From the NCBI GenBank assembly GCA_965221605.1, contig CBDCSK010000015.1:186001-250000 (forward strand): DNA of 64,000 nt, read 5' to 3'. The notes beneath the pieces were generated by a model. That model did no database searches, was not told the DNA's origin, and was given only the letters and a program-made list of their open reading frames with translations. Source of the stretch: Aldehydirespirator sp965221605 (GTDB lineage Bacteria > Actinomycetota > Acidimicrobiia > Acidimicrobiales > Aldehydirespiratoraceae). Of this stretch, positions 45,323 to 55,205 are shown piece by piece. Positions within the stretch are counted from its first letter, which is position 1, and each line of letters begins with the position of its first letter. Position numbers and translations under genes: made by a program.

Positions 45323-45349
45323 GGCGGCGGGACATGTTCTTCAACGCCG

Positions 45350-47052
45350 TCAGCCGCCTTGCTGGCGGCGCTTCTGGATGTTTGCCCACTCGTCGCGCAG
45401 GCCCACGGTGCGATGGAACAGCATGGCCGCTCCGGGGTCGCGGGCGAAGTAGCCGAGGCGCTCGAACTGCACCACCTCACCGGGTCCGGCCTCAGCCAAC
45501 GCCGGCTCGGCCTTGGCGCCTCCGATCAGCTCGCGTGAGGCGGGGTTGTAGGACTCCAGCGGGTCGCGGCCGTCGGCTCCGGGAACGGGGTCGGTGAACA
45601 GCCGGTCGTAGAGCGCAACCCGCGCGTCGACGGCGTGGTCGGCCGACACCCAGTGGATGGTGGCCCGCACCTTGCGGCCGTCGGGGGCCTGCCCGCCGCC
45701 GGTGTCGGGGTCGTAGGTGCAGCGCAGCCGCACGACCTCCCCGTCGGAGCCGGTCTCGACGTCGTTGCAGCGCAGGAAGTAGCTGGCCCTCATGCGGACC
45801 TCCCGACCGGGGGCCAGCCGGTAGAACTTGCGGGGCGGGTCCAACATGAAGTCATCCCGCTCGATCCACAGCCGCCCCGAGAACGGCACGTCGCGCTCGC
45901 CGGCGCCGGGATCCTCGGGGTTGTTCACCGCCCGGCGATGCTCCACATGGCCCTCGGGCCAGTTGTCGATCAGCACCTCCAGGGGGCGCAGCACGGCCAT
46001 GCGGCGCAGCGCGGCCCGGTTGTGGTGGGTCCGCACGAACGACTCCAGCAGCTCGATCTCGTGGACGCCGTTAACCCGGGCCACGCCGATGTGGGCGCAG
46101 AACTCCCGGATGGCCTCGGGCGGGTAGCCCCGGCGGCGCAGGCCCCGCAGAGTGGGCAGCCTCGGGTCGTCCCAGCCGTCCACCAGCCCCTGCTCGATGA
46201 GCGTGTTCAAGCCGCGTTTGGAGGTGACGGTGTGGGTGAGGTTCAGGCGGGCGAACTCGTACTGGCGGGGCCGGTCCCCGGGCAGCGGCAGATGCTCCAG
46301 GTACCAGTCGTAGAGCTGGCGGTGGGCGTCGAACTCCAGCGAGCACAGCGAGTGGGTCACCCCCTCGACGGCGTCGCTCTGGCCGTGGGCCCAGTCGTAG
46401 GTGGGGTAGATGCACCAGGCGTCGCCGGTGCGGAAGTGGGGAATGTGGCGGATCCGGTACATGACCGGGTCGCGCATCAACATGTTGGGATGGGCCATGT
46501 CGATCCTGGCCCGCAGCACCCTCTCCCCGTCGTCGAAACGACCGGCCCGCATGGCGCGCAGCAGGCTCAGGTTCTCCTCCACCGAGCGGTCCCGGCATCC
46601 GCTGTCGACTCCGGGCGTGCTGAAGTCTCCCCGGGTGGCTGAGATGGTCTCGGCGTCCTGGTCGTCGACGTAGGCCAAGCCTGCGCCCACCAGGTGTTCG
46701 GCCCACCCGTAGAGCTGCTCGAAGTAGTCCGATGCGTGGACGACCGGGCCGTCGGGCTCATATCCCAGCCAGGCGATGTCGTCGGCTATGGCCTTCGCGT
46801 AGGCCGCGTCCTCACCCTCGGGGTTGGTGTCGTCGAAGCGAAGCCGGCACGTCCCGCCGTGCTCGGCGGCCACCTCGAAGTTGAGGCACACCGCCTTGGC
46901 GTGGCCGATGTGCAGGAACCCGTTGGGCTCGGGCGGGAAGCGGGTCTGCACCCGGCCCCCGTAGGTCCCGGCCGCGTTGTCGGCCCGCACCTGGTCCCGG
47001 ATGAAGTCCAGCGGCCGGGCCGGGCCCCCGCTTCGTCGTCCGTCTCGGCCAT
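45350..47052 (-). CDS. glnS: Glutaminyl-tRNA synthetase, one base short near the start
   Basis: Class I synthetase that charges tRNA-Gln. TRFPPEPNGFLHIGHAKAVC carries the HIGH motif, followed by RFDDTNPEGED, MRDPVMYRIRH, IYPTYDWAHGQSDAVEGVTH, HTVTSKRGL (KMSKS equivalent) and the anticodon-binding beta barrels to the end. The frame open from about GTG 46990 misses the family's N-terminal helix. ATG 47052, one base after the previous stop, reads MAETDDEAG. One extra base in GGGGG (47026-47030 region) joins it to PLDFIRDQVRADNAAG, the expected N-terminus. So a consensus error or a real frameshift lies near 47028. Confidence 0.93.
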
Positions 47053-47053
47053 T

Positions 47054-47953
47054 TCAGTCCAGGAGGTGGGGAGCCAGGATCCTCCAGCCTTCCACGGTGG
47101 CGTCGATGCTGCCGGCTAGGACCTGCACACACACGTGGTCGGCTCCGGCGTCGAAGTGCTCCCGGACACGGGCCGCAACCTGCTCGGGCGTCCCCCACAC
47201 CACGACGGCGTCGACCAGGCGGTCCGACGGCCCTCCTCCGGGCCCGCCGTCGATGTCGGACTGCTCGAAGCCGAGCCGCTTCAGGTTGTTGGCGTAGTTC
47301 GGCATCTGGAGGTACCTGGCCATGCTCTCGCGGGCCAGGGCTCGTGCCGAGTCCGGGTCGGTGTCGAGCACGGCCATCTGCTCGGGGTACAGAGCGGCGT
47401 CGGGTCCCATGACCTCGCGGGCGGCCGCGGTGTGCTCGGGCGGCACGAAGTACGGATGGGCGCCCGCGGTCGCCTCCGCCGCCAGCTCGAGCATCCTCGG
47501 GCCCAGAGCAGCCAGCACGACCTCGGGGAGCTCGTGGGGGCCGTGGGCGATGAACGGCGCCTCGCCCATCCGCACCAGGTACTGGCGCATGTAGCTGAGC
47601 GGGCGGGAGTAGTCGTGCTTGCGTATGCCCTCCACCATGTGGGCGTGGCTGACGCCGAGCCCGAGCAGGAAGCGTCCCGGGAAGGCCTCCTCGATGGTGC
47701 GCTGGGCGTTGGCCGTGGTCATCGGGTCGCGGGCGTAGATGTTGGCGATGCCGGTGGCCACCTTGATGGAGGAGGTGTCCCCCAGCAGCAGAGCGGCCTT
47801 GACGAAGGGGTCCCGCGAGACGGCCTCGGGGTACCACATCGCTCCGTAGCCCAGATCCTCTGCCTCCGCCGTGTACTCCGCCGCCTGCGGCGACGGCACT
47901 TGGTCGAGAATCCACGTCCAGATACCGACGCGGCCGATGTCGATGCTGCCCAT
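47054..47953 (-). CDS. LLM-class F420-dependent oxidoreductase (TIGR03620-like)
   Basis: 299-residue luciferase-like TIM barrel: IGRVGIWTWILDQVPSPQAA, AEDLGYGAMWYPEAVSRDPF, VATGIANIYARDPMTTANAQ, FPGRFLLGLGVSHAHMVEG, PEVVLAALGPRMLELAAE, and the C-terminal VWGTPEQVAARVREHFDAGA. The family uses coenzyme F420 for hydride transfer, which supports an actinobacterial host. The substrate is unknown. The ATG at 47953 is preferred over a TTG five codons earlier. glnS begins one base after its stop, so the two are probably co-transcribed. Confidence 0.9.
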   Translation of the reverse strand: MGSIDIGRVGIWTWILDQVPSPQAAEYTAEAEDLGYGAMWYPEAVSRDPFVKAALLLGDTSSIKVATGIANIYARDPMTTANAQRTIEEAFPGRFLLGLGVSHAHMVEGIRKHDYSRPLSYMRQYLVRMGEAPFIAHGPHELPEVVLAALGPRMLELAAEATAGAHPYFVPPEHTAAAREVMGPDAALYPEQMAVLDTDPDSARALARESMARYLQMPNYANNLKRLGFEQSDIDGGPGGGPSDRLVDAVVVWGTPEQVAARVREHFDAGADHVCVQVLAGSIDATVEGWRILAPHLLD

Positions 47954-48028
47954 GCTCACGGGCCGCAACCTACCGCCGCAGCCGACCGGTCAGGCCGCAC
48001 GGCCTCCGGGGCTCGCTCACGCTCGCAG

Positions 48029-48777
48029 CTAGGTGTCGGCTCGGCCGAGGTAGGAGGCTCGCAGGTCGGGGTGGGCCAGCAGGTTCTCGGCGGTGTCGTC
48101 GAGCACCACCCGTCCGGTCTGCAGCACCCAGCCCCGGTCGGCGATGGACAGGGCCATGTTGGCGTTCTGCTCCACCATGAACACGGTCAGCCCGGCCTCG
48201 TGGATCTGCTGGATCAACTCGAAGTTCTGCTGCACCAGCGCGGGGGCCAGGCCCATCGACGGCTCGTCCATCAGCAGCACCCGGGGCTTGGCCATCAGGG
48301 CCCGGCCCATGGCCACCATCTGCTGCTCGCCGCCCGACAGCGTTCCCGCCTTCTGGCCGAGGCGCTCCTTGACCCGGGGAACAGCTCGAAGATCCGCTCC
48401 AGGTCGGCGGCGATCCCGTCGGCGTCGCTGCGCAGGTAGGCGCCCAGGTCCAGGTTCTCCCGCACGCTGAGTCGCTTGAACAGGCGGCGGTTCTCCGGGA
48501 CCATGGTCACGCCCCGGGCCACCCGGTAGCTGGTGGGCCTGTCGTTTACGACCTCGCCGTCGAGCACGACCTCGCCGGAGGTGGGCTTGAGCATGCCGAG
48601 CAGGGTCTTGAGGGTGGTTGACTTGCCGCTGGCGTTGCCCCCCAGCAGGCACACCAGCTCCCCCTCGTAGATCGAGAGGTCCACGTCCCGCAGGGCGTGA
48701 ACCGCCCCGTAGTGGGCGTTCACCGAGCGCATCTCCAGCAGCGGCCCTGCCGCCGGCCGGCCGTGGTCGGCGGTCAC
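48029..48777 (-). CDS. livF: Branched-chain amino acid ABC transporter ATPase LivF, one base short
   Basis: ABC ATPase of a Liv/Urt-type importer. The first part has Walker A LLGGNASGKSTTLKTLLG (Asn for the usual Pro/Asn-Gly position), then GVTMVPENRRLFKRLSVREN and DLERIFELFP. The frame then shifts to RVKERLGQKAGTLSGGEQQM (signature), VLLMDEPSMGLAPALV (Walker B) and VFMVEQNA (H-loop region). One extra C in CCCC (plus-strand 48376-48379) restores one frame of about 249 residues. The start GTG 48777 overlaps the livG stop. It is the last gene of the liv operon. Confidence 0.92.
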
Positions 48778-49583
48778 GACGCTTCGGTCCCGTGACCCAG
48801 ATAGGCCTCGATCACCCGGGGGTCGGTGGAGACGTCCGCGTAGTCGCCCTCGGCGATCTTGGTGCCGTGGTCGAGCACCACCACCCGGTCCGAGACCTCC
48901 CGCACCACGTCCATGTGGTGCTCGATGACCACGATGGCGAAGCCCCACTCGTCGCGCAGCCGCCCGATCATCCCGGTGAGCTCGGCGGACTCGACCGGGT
49001 TCATGCCCGCCACCGGCTCGTCGAGCAGGATGAGCTTGGGCTGGGTGGCCATGGCCCTGGCGATCTCGAGGCGGCGCCGGTTGGCGTACGACAGGGTGAA
49101 GGCCGGCTGGTCGAAGCGGTACCCGACGAGCCGGGAGCCGAAGAAGCTGAGGACGTTCTCGGCCCGTTCGCGGATCTCGTTCTCCTCACGGCGGAACGAC
49201 GGCGTGTAGAACAGCGCGCCGAAGGCGTGCTGGCGGGTGCGGCAGTGCTGGGAGACCATCACGTTCTCCAGGACGGTCATGTTGGCGAACAGCCGCACGT
49301 TCTGGAAGGTGCGGGCGATGCCGCGAGCCGTGACCCGGTTGGGGTCCATACCCAGCAGCGAGTGGCCCTCGAAGATGATGTCGCCCGCGGCCACCTCGAC
49401 GGTGGCGGTGATGGCGTTGAACAGGGTGGTCTTGCCCGCGCCGTTGGGGCCTATCACCGAGACGATCTCGCCCTCGTGAACCTCGAAGTCGAGCCCGTCG
49501 AGGGCGTGCAGACCACCGAAGTCCACACTCAGGTTGCGGGTCTCCAGCAGCGGACGGCGCCCGGTCCCGTTGGCGGCGGTCAT
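48774..49583 (-). CDS. livG: Branched-chain amino acid ABC transporter ATPase LivG
   Basis: 269-residue ABC ATPase: LSVDFGGLHALDGLDFEV, Walker A GPNGAGKTTLFNAIT, GIARTFQNVRLFANMTVLEN, signature region TLSYANRRRLEIARAMA (a degenerate LSYGxQRR motif, usual in LivG), Walker B LILLDEPVAGMNP, and VVIEHHMDVV. It partners LivF to drive uptake through LivHM. It overlaps livM by four bases and livF by four. Confidence 0.94.
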   Translation of the reverse strand: MTAANGTGRRPLLETRNLSVDFGGLHALDGLDFEVHEGEIVSVIGPNGAGKTTLFNAITATVEVAAGDIIFEGHSLLGMDPNRVTARGIARTFQNVRLFANMTVLENVMVSQHCRTRQHAFGALFYTPSFRREENEIRERAENVLSFFGSRLVGYRFDQPAFTLSYANRRRLEIARAMATQPKLILLDEPVAGMNPVESAELTGMIGRLRDEWGFAIVVIEHHMDVVREVSDRVVVLDHGTKIAEGDYADVSTDPRVIEAYLGHGTEAS

Positions 49584-51466
49584 GTCGCCCCAGCGGCTTG
49601 CGGTCCGCCGCCGTTGTGGTGGTCGTCCTCGACCTGGCCCTTGAGCCAGGCGTCCTGAGCCATCTCCTGCTGGTGCAGCTCACGCGATCGGCGCACGCTC
49701 GGAATCAAGCCCTCGGGCCGGGCCAGCATCATCCAGATCAGCAGCGCCCCGTAGATCAGCAGCTTGAACTCCGAGAACTCAGCCAGCAGGCCGGGCTGCT
49801 TGGGCCCGCCCAGCACGCCGATGAGCACCGCCGAGCCGGCGATCACTCCGACGATGTTGCCCATGCCGCCGAAGATCACCACCACCAGGATCACGATCGA
49901 CACCAGGATCAGGAAGCTGTTGGGGAACACCGACCCGACCTTGGCCGAGAAGATCGCACCGCTGAACGATCCCAGCACGGCGCCCACCACGAACGCCAGC
50001 AGCTTGACGTTCACGGTGTTGATGCCCATGGCCTCGGCCACCGTCTCGTCCTCGCGCACCGCCATCCAGGCCCGCCCGAGCCGGGACCGTTCCAGGCGCC
50101 ACGAGACGTAGATGGCGATGGCGCAGAAGGCCAGCACCAGGTAGAAGACCCGGCGCGGGTCGGTTCCGGCCACGTCGGTGAGCCCGAAGATCCCTGCACC
50201 GGGGATCTTGGTGATGCCCTGGGATCCCCCGAACCAGCCCGACAGCCAGTCCGACAGGAAGATCAGCCTGATGATCTCACCGAACCCGAGCGTGACGATG
50301 GCCAGGTAGTCGCCTCGCATCCGGATCACCGGCGCGCCGATGAACAGCCCTACCAGCCCGGTGATGATCACCACCACGATGAGGGCCACCAGCCACGGCA
50401 GCTCGGGATTGATACGCGGCGACGTCGCCGCGGTGAGCACCGCGGCCGAGTAGCTGCCCACCGCGAAGAAGGCGACATAGCCGAGGTCCAGGATCCCGGC
50501 CAGCCCGACCACCACGTTGAGGCCCAGCGCCAGCAGCACGAACAGCCCGACGTTGGCCAGGAGCTCGTTGGTCAGCTTGCCCGCGAACAGCGGCAGGACG
50601 ATCAGCACCGCCGCGGTGGCGAGGATCAGCAAGCCGTTGGTTCGGGTGCGCTGGGCGCCCTCCATCTCGGCGATGCGGGCCCTGGCCTGCCGGACCCGGC
50701 CCCGGCTGAGAACGGCCAGGATCCCGGACGCGGCCGCGAGGCCCAGTGCGCTGGTCCAGTTGATGCCGCCCCGGCGGGCGTACAGCCGGTCGGTCAGCGC
50801 CTCCAGGCCCATTCCCTCGGCCAGGTCCACCACCAGAGGCTCCAGCACGGCGGCGCCCCCGACAGCGAGGGCCATGGTCACCGCCGCCCGGCGGGTCCGC
50901 GGTCCGAGCACCCGTAGGGCCCCTCCCAGCGCACCGACCGCCGCGCCGATCAACAGCCAGATCACCACCGCGAACCAGGTGGCGTTGCCGAAAGCGAGCA
51001 GCTCGGCCAGCATCGGGCTCCAGTTGACCAAGGGCTCGCGCAGGTCGAAGTTGGCCAGCAACACCGCCAGCAGCGACAGGCCGCCGCCGGCGACCGCCCC
51101 GCAGGCCGCGCCCCCGGCCAACTCGTGGGCGCCGGCCGCGTACACCGGCATGCCTTCCCGCTTGATCTGGTGCCCGACCCGGTGGCCCGCGGCGAACGGC
51201 ACGATCAGCAGGGTCAGGTAGCCGAGGCTCAGCACCGGCTTGACGATCACCCGCTCGTCGAGCCGTACCGGCATGTTCGACAGGGCGATGAAGACCTGCG
51301 CGGCCGCGCCCACGGCACCCATGCGCACCAGGCGCCGCCAGTCCTGAGCCATTGCGGGCCGTGACGCCGCCATCGGGGGCTCGGCACCGGCGCCGGCCGC
51401 CCCGGTGGCGCCGGCCGTCCTGGCCGCCCCGGCCGCTCCGGACTCCGGGGGCACGGTGGCGGTCAT
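49580..51466 (-). CDS. livM: Branched-chain amino acid ABC transporter permease LivM, long N-terminus
   Basis: 628 residues, about twice the usual LivM. The last 330 are standard: GLFVLLALGLNVVVGLAGIL, DLGYVAFFAVGSYSAAVL, MRGDYLAIVTLGFGEIIRLI, WMAVREDETVAEAMGIN (EAA-like loop) and VGAVLGSFSGAIF. The first roughly 280 start with an Ala/Gly-rich tail and contain about six further hydrophobic helices ending in a basic linker (GRVRQARARIAEMEGAQR). This extension occurs in some actinobacterial LivM proteins, and its job is not known. It overlaps livH and livG by four bases each. Confidence 0.92.
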   Translation of the reverse strand: MTATVPPESGAAGAARTAGATGAAGAGAEPPMAASRPAMAQDWRRLVRMGAVGAAAQVFIALSNMPVRLDERVIVKPVLSLGYLTLLIVPFAAGHRVGHQIKREGMPVYAAGAHELAGGAACGAVAGGGLSLLAVLLANFDLREPLVNWSPMLAELLAFGNATWFAVVIWLLIGAAVGALGGALRVLGPRTRRAAVTMALAVGGAAVLEPLVVDLAEGMGLEALTDRLYARRGGINWTSALGLAAASGILAVLSRGRVRQARARIAEMEGAQRTRTNGLLILATAAVLIVLPLFAGKLTNELLANVGLFVLLALGLNVVVGLAGILDLGYVAFFAVGSYSAAVLTAATSPRINPELPWLVALIVVVIITGLVGLFIGAPVIRMRGDYLAIVTLGFGEIIRLIFLSDWLSGWFGGSQGITKIPGAGIFGLTDVAGTDPRRVFYLVLAFCAIAIYVSWRLERSRLGRAWMAVREDETVAEAMGINTVNVKLLAFVVGAVLGSFSGAIFSAKVGSVFPNSFLILVSIVILVVVIFGGMGNIVGVIAGSAVLIGVLGGPKQPGLLAEFSEFKLLIYGALLIWMMLARPEGLIPSVRRSRELHQQEMAQDAWLKGQVEDDHHNGGGPQAAGAT

Positions 51467-52584
51467 GTGCGGTCCTCGGCAGGCAGGCGCTCGCCGAAGA
51501 TCCCGGCGGGACGCAGCAACAGCACGCCGATCAGCACCGCGAACGCGACCGCGTCACGCAGCTGTGACACGCCGCTGACCCCCAGCGGCTCCAGGATCAG
51601 CAGCGGACCCACCGACTCGGCCACTCCGATCGACAGCCCTCCGGCCATGGCCCCGCCGAGATGGCCGATGCCCCCCACCACCGCTGCGCTGAAAGCCTTG
51701 ATGCCGGGCAGGAAACCGGTGGTGTGGATCACGCTGCGGAACAGGATTCCCCACAGGATCCCGGCCAGACCGGCCATGGCGCCGCCCACCGCGAACACCT
51801 TCACGATGGTGCGGTTGACGTTGATGCCCATGAGCGCGGCGATCTCCGCGTCCTCGGCCACGGCCCGCATCGCCTTGCCGCCCTTGGTGTGCTCCACCAG
51901 GTACCAGAGCACCCCCATCGACACCGCAGCCACCACCACGACCAGGATCCGGGACCCCTCGATCTGGATGAAGGTGTGCTTGTCCTTCACCCAGTCGGGC
52001 ACGTCCGGGTAGGCCTTGGCCGCCGGGCCGAGCAGCACGATCGAGGCGTTCTGGATGAAGAACGACACCCCGATGGAGGTGATCAGCGGGATCAGCCGGG
52101 GCGACCCCCGCAGGGGCCGGTACGCGACCCGCTCCATGATCACCGCCACCAGCGTGCACACGATCATCGAGACGATCACGATGAAGATCAGCGAGCCGAT
52201 GAAGTTGCTCTCCCACAGGCCGGCGTCGGCCAGCTTGTTGGAGGTGATCATCCCGGTCATGGCGCCGACCATGAACACCTCGCCGTGGGCGAAGTTGATG
52301 AACCCCAGCACGCCGTAGACCATCGAGTAGCCCAGCGCGATCAGCCCGTACATGCAGCCCTGGGCCACGCCGGAGATGATCAGCCCCCGGAACTGGGCGC
52401 CGGTGAGGCCGGTGGCGTCGGGGTTGGCCCAGCGGGCGAAGGGATTGTCGGTGTCTATCTCCTGCCAGATGAAGGCGAGGATCCCGACGGCGACCAGGGT
52501 GAGGATCGCCACCCGCATGAAGGTCAGGAACCAGTCGACGCCGGTGCGGGGGGCCCCGCTCTTGGCGCGACCTCTTCCGATCAT
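51463..52584 (-). CDS. livH: Branched-chain amino acid ABC transporter permease LivH
   Basis: 373-residue membrane permease: GCMYGLIALGYSMVYGVLGF, INFAHGEVFMVGAMTGM, VAYRPLRGSPRLIPLITSIG, AMRAVAEDAEIAALMGIN (EAA-like loop), AFSAAVVGGIGHLGGAMAGG and the end LRPAGIFGERL. With LivM it forms the pore. It starts 16 bases after the TPP enzyme gene on the same strand. Confidence 0.95.
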   Translation of the reverse strand: MIGRGRAKSGAPRTGVDWFLTFMRVAILTLVAVGILAFIWQEIDTDNPFARWANPDATGLTGAQFRGLIISGVAQGCMYGLIALGYSMVYGVLGFINFAHGEVFMVGAMTGMITSNKLADAGLWESNFIGSLIFIVIVSMIVCTLVAVIMERVAYRPLRGSPRLIPLITSIGVSFFIQNASIVLLGPAAKAYPDVPDWVKDKHTFIQIEGSRILVVVVAAVSMGVLWYLVEHTKGGKAMRAVAEDAEIAALMGINVNRTIVKVFAVGGAMAGLAGILWGILFRSVIHTTGFLPGIKAFSAAVVGGIGHLGGAMAGGLSIGVAESVGPLLILEPLGVSGVSQLRDAVAFAVLIGVLLLRPAGIFGERLPAEDRT

Positions 52585-52600
52585 CGGGTTGATCCTAGTG

Positions 52601-54241
52601 CTAGCGCCGGACCCGGAGGAGCGGCCACGGATCGGGCTCGTCGGCGATGTCGACCACCACCATCGACGGTCCGGGGTGGGCCAGGGACCCCTCCAGCACC
52701 GCCGGCAGCGTCCCGGGGTCGGCGGCTCGCTCGGTTCGCACGCCGAAGCTCTCCCCGAACGCGATCCAGTCGGGGTTGCGGAGGGCCGACGCGATGGTCC
52801 TGTCCGGGCCGAAGCGCTGGCGCTGCAGGCGCTGGACGTTGCCGTAGGCGCCGTTGTCGAACAGCAGCACCGTGGTGTCGATGCCGTGCTGCACCGCGGT
52901 GGCCAGCTCGGTGGCGGTGAACAGCATCCCGCCGTCGCCGACGATGGTGAGCTGGGCCCGGTCCGGGGCCGCGGCCGCGGCGCCGATGCCGTGGGCGACC
53001 CCCGCGCCGAGCGTCCCCGCCCCGCCGGTGGCGAGGTACGTCCGGGGTCGGTGGTGCTCGTAGGCGATGTGGGCGACGAAGGCGACCTGGGTCACATCCT
53101 CGACGATGATCCCGTCGTCGGGCAGCACCGACCGGATGGCCCGCAGGTAGCTGAGCTGGGGCTCCAGGTAGGCGATGCGCTCGAAGTGCCGGGCCCGGAG
53201 CTCGGCCAGCTCCCCGGTGCGGTCGTGGCGGCGGCGGTTGTGCCGGCCCAGGGCGTCGACGAGCAGCCGGCACGCCTCGGCGGCGTCGCCACCGACGCCG
53301 ACGGTGCCGGTGCCGTACCGGTCCAGCTCGGCCGGGTCGATGTTGATCTGCACTATCTGCTGGTCGTCGCCCACCCCCCACTCGACGTTCGGAAACTCCA
53401 TCCGGGTGCCGATGCCCACCACCACGTCGGAGCTGGGCCACAGGTCGCGGCCCATCGTCAGGTAGGCGTGCAGCCGGTGGCGGGTGTCGAGCACGCCCAG
53501 CCCCATGTAGCGGGCGAACACCGGCGCCTCCAGAGTCTCGGCCAGTTCCCTCACCGGCTCGGACGCGTCCTGGGCGCCCCCGCCCACCATGATCAGGGGA
53601 CGCCGGGCCTGGCCCAGCACCCGGGCGGCCGCCTCGATCTGGTCGCTGTCGATCGGAGGCGCGACGGCACCGGGCGCGTCGAGGACACCGTCGGCCGGCT
53701 GGCTCCACACGTCGACCGGCACCTCCACGGCCACCGGCCGGGGAATCCCCGAGACCAGCTCGTCGACCGCCTGCTGCCACACGCCGGCGGCGTCGACGCC
53801 TTCGCCGATGTAGCCGGTGTGCTTGGTCACCTGGCGCAGCACGGCCGCCGGGTCGGGCAGGTCGTGCAGGATTCCCGTGCTGCGGCCGCGCCACCTCGAC
53901 GGCACCGCGCCGATCAGGGCCAGCACCCGGGCGTTGCCCCAGTAGGCGCTGGTGAGGCCGGCCGCGGCGTTGAGCATTCCCGGGCCGGGCACCACGCACA
54001 GCGCGGCCGGACGGCCGGTGACCTGGGCCGCGCCCAGGGCCATGTAGGCCGCTCCCTGCTCGTGGCGGGTCACGACAGGCAGGATGTCGCGGGCGTCGAC
54101 CAGCACGTCGAAGAAGTCGTCGTTCTGCACCCCGGGAAGGCAGAACAGCGTGTCCACACCCAGCGATCGGAGCGCCTCGACCGCGAGCCCCGCAACCGTC
54201 GGCGGCCGGCGTGGCAGGCTCCCGGCGCCGATCGCGGTCAT
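52601..54241 (-). CDS. Thiamine-diphosphate enzyme, acetolactate-synthase-like
   Basis: 546-residue TPP enzyme with the three-domain layout of acetolactate synthases and 2-oxo acid decarboxylases. The activating Glu is in VVTRHEQGAAYMALGAAQ (about 57-74). The middle domain has RRPLIMVGGGAQDASEPV and the TPP/Mg motif GDGGMLFTATELATAVQHG with FDNGAYGN. It is unlikely to be the housekeeping IlvB because it sits with a FAH hydrolase and a Liv transporter. A decarboxylase or carboligase acting on an imported oxo or amino acid is the better guess. The exact substrate is not readable. Confidence 0.85.
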   Translation of the reverse strand: MTAIGAGSLPRRPPTVAGLAVEALRSLGVDTLFCLPGVQNDDFFDVLVDARDILPVVTRHEQGAAYMALGAAQVTGRPAALCVVPGPGMLNAAAGLTSAYWGNARVLALIGAVPSRWRGRSTGILHDLPDPAAVLRQVTKHTGYIGEGVDAAGVWQQAVDELVSGIPRPVAVEVPVDVWSQPADGVLDAPGAVAPPIDSDQIEAAARVLGQARRPLIMVGGGAQDASEPVRELAETLEAPVFARYMGLGVLDTRHRLHAYLTMGRDLWPSSDVVVGIGTRMEFPNVEWGVGDDQQIVQINIDPAELDRYGTGTVGVGGDAAEACRLLVDALGRHNRRRHDRTGELAELRARHFERIAYLEPQLSYLRAIRSVLPDDGIIVEDVTQVAFVAHIAYEHHRPRTYLATGGAGTLGAGVAHGIGAAAAAPDRAQLTIVGDGGMLFTATELATAVQHGIDTTVLLFDNGAYGNVQRLQRQRFGPDRTIASALRNPDWIAFGESFGVRTERAADPGTLPAVLEGSLAHPGPSMVVVDIADEPDPWPLLRVRR

Positions 54242-54275
54242 GGCTGGCCGTGCCTGGAAACCGAGCAGATGTTGC

Positions 54276-55112
54276 TCAGCCGACGACGCAGGTGTTGACC
54301 ATCTCGCCCAGACCCTCTATGGCGGTGCGCACGACCGCGCCCGGCGAGAGCCATTCCTGGGGGTCGCGGGCTATCCCCACGCCGCCGGGTGTTCCGGTGG
54401 CGATGATGTCGCCCGGATCAAGGGTCAGGATCGTGCTCAGGTCGGCCACCAGCTCGGCCGGCCCGAAGACCAGCTGGTCCGTGTTGGAGGACTGCTTGGT
54501 GACGCCGTCGACGGTGCAGCTCACGTTGAGACCCGAGCCGTCGCCGATCTCGTCGACCGTCACCAGCGCGGGACCGACCGGCGTGGACTGCTCGAAGGTC
54601 TTGCCGGCCAGGAACTGGACGGTGCGCATCTGCCAGTCCCGGATCGACACGTCGTTGAGCACGGTGAACCCGGCGATGGCGGCGGCAGCCTCGGATGCGT
54701 CGGCGTTGCGGACCTCGCGCCCTATGACCACCGCCAGCTCGACCTCCCAGTCCGCTTTGGAGGAGACCTCCGGCGGGGGCAGCCGGAGCGGGTCGTAGGG
54801 GCCGGTGAGCGCCCGCCGGTACTTGGCGAAATAGATGGGGGCGGTCGGAAGCGGGGTGTTGGTCTCCGCGGCGTGGTCGCGGTAGTTGGTGCCGACGCAG
54901 ACGATCTTGTCGGGCGCGGGCACCACCGGAGCCAGATCGGCGCCCTCCAGGGCCACCGAGCCACCCGCGTCGGCGACGGGCACGGAGCCCGAGGTGACCG
55001 GTCCGGCCTCCAGGACGGCCCGGACATCGGGCGCGTCGAGCAGGACTATCTCGTCGCCGGCCACCCGGCCGGCTCGGGTGGCTCCGTCGATCCGGACGGT
55101 TACGAGTCGCAT
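54276..55112 (-). CDS. Fumarylacetoacetate hydrolase (FAH) family protein
   Basis: 278 residues. The FAH fold shows DKIVCVGTNYRDHAAETNTP, PIYFAKYRRALTGPYDP, a metal-binding Glu pair in DWEVELAVVIGREV, GFTVLNDVSIRDWQMR, GKTFEQSTPVGPALV and DIIATGTPGGVGIA. Relatives hydrolyse or decarboxylate dioxo acids from aromatic or sugar-acid breakdown, or act as oxaloacetate decarboxylases. It is the first gene of the run fah-TPP enzyme-livHMGF, implying a shared catabolic role. The ATG at 55112 is divergent from the thioesterase gene. Confidence 0.9.
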   Translation of the reverse strand: MRLVTVRIDGATRAGRVAGDEIVLLDAPDVRAVLEAGPVTSGSVPVADAGGSVALEGADLAPVVPAPDKIVCVGTNYRDHAAETNTPLPTAPIYFAKYRRALTGPYDPLRLPPPEVSSKADWEVELAVVIGREVRNADASEAAAAIAGFTVLNDVSIRDWQMRTVQFLAGKTFEQSTPVGPALVTVDEIGDGSGLNVSCTVDGVTKQSSNTDQLVFGPAELVADLSTILTLDPGDIIATGTPGGVGIARDPQEWLSPGAVVRTAIEGLGEMVNTCVVG

Positions 55113-55205
55113 GGCAGGCTCACAGAAGGGCCAGACTACCAGCGTGTGCTGCACGACCCTGAGGGCTCGGAGGGAGGGCGGCCGGCGTCAGCGGACCGCC
55201 CCGCC

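Noticed and set aside
52601..54241. Housekeeping acetolactate synthase IlvB
   Set aside because: No small subunit ilvN or ilvC follows, and the gene is linked to a FAH hydrolase and a Liv importer, so a catabolic TPP enzyme is more likely.
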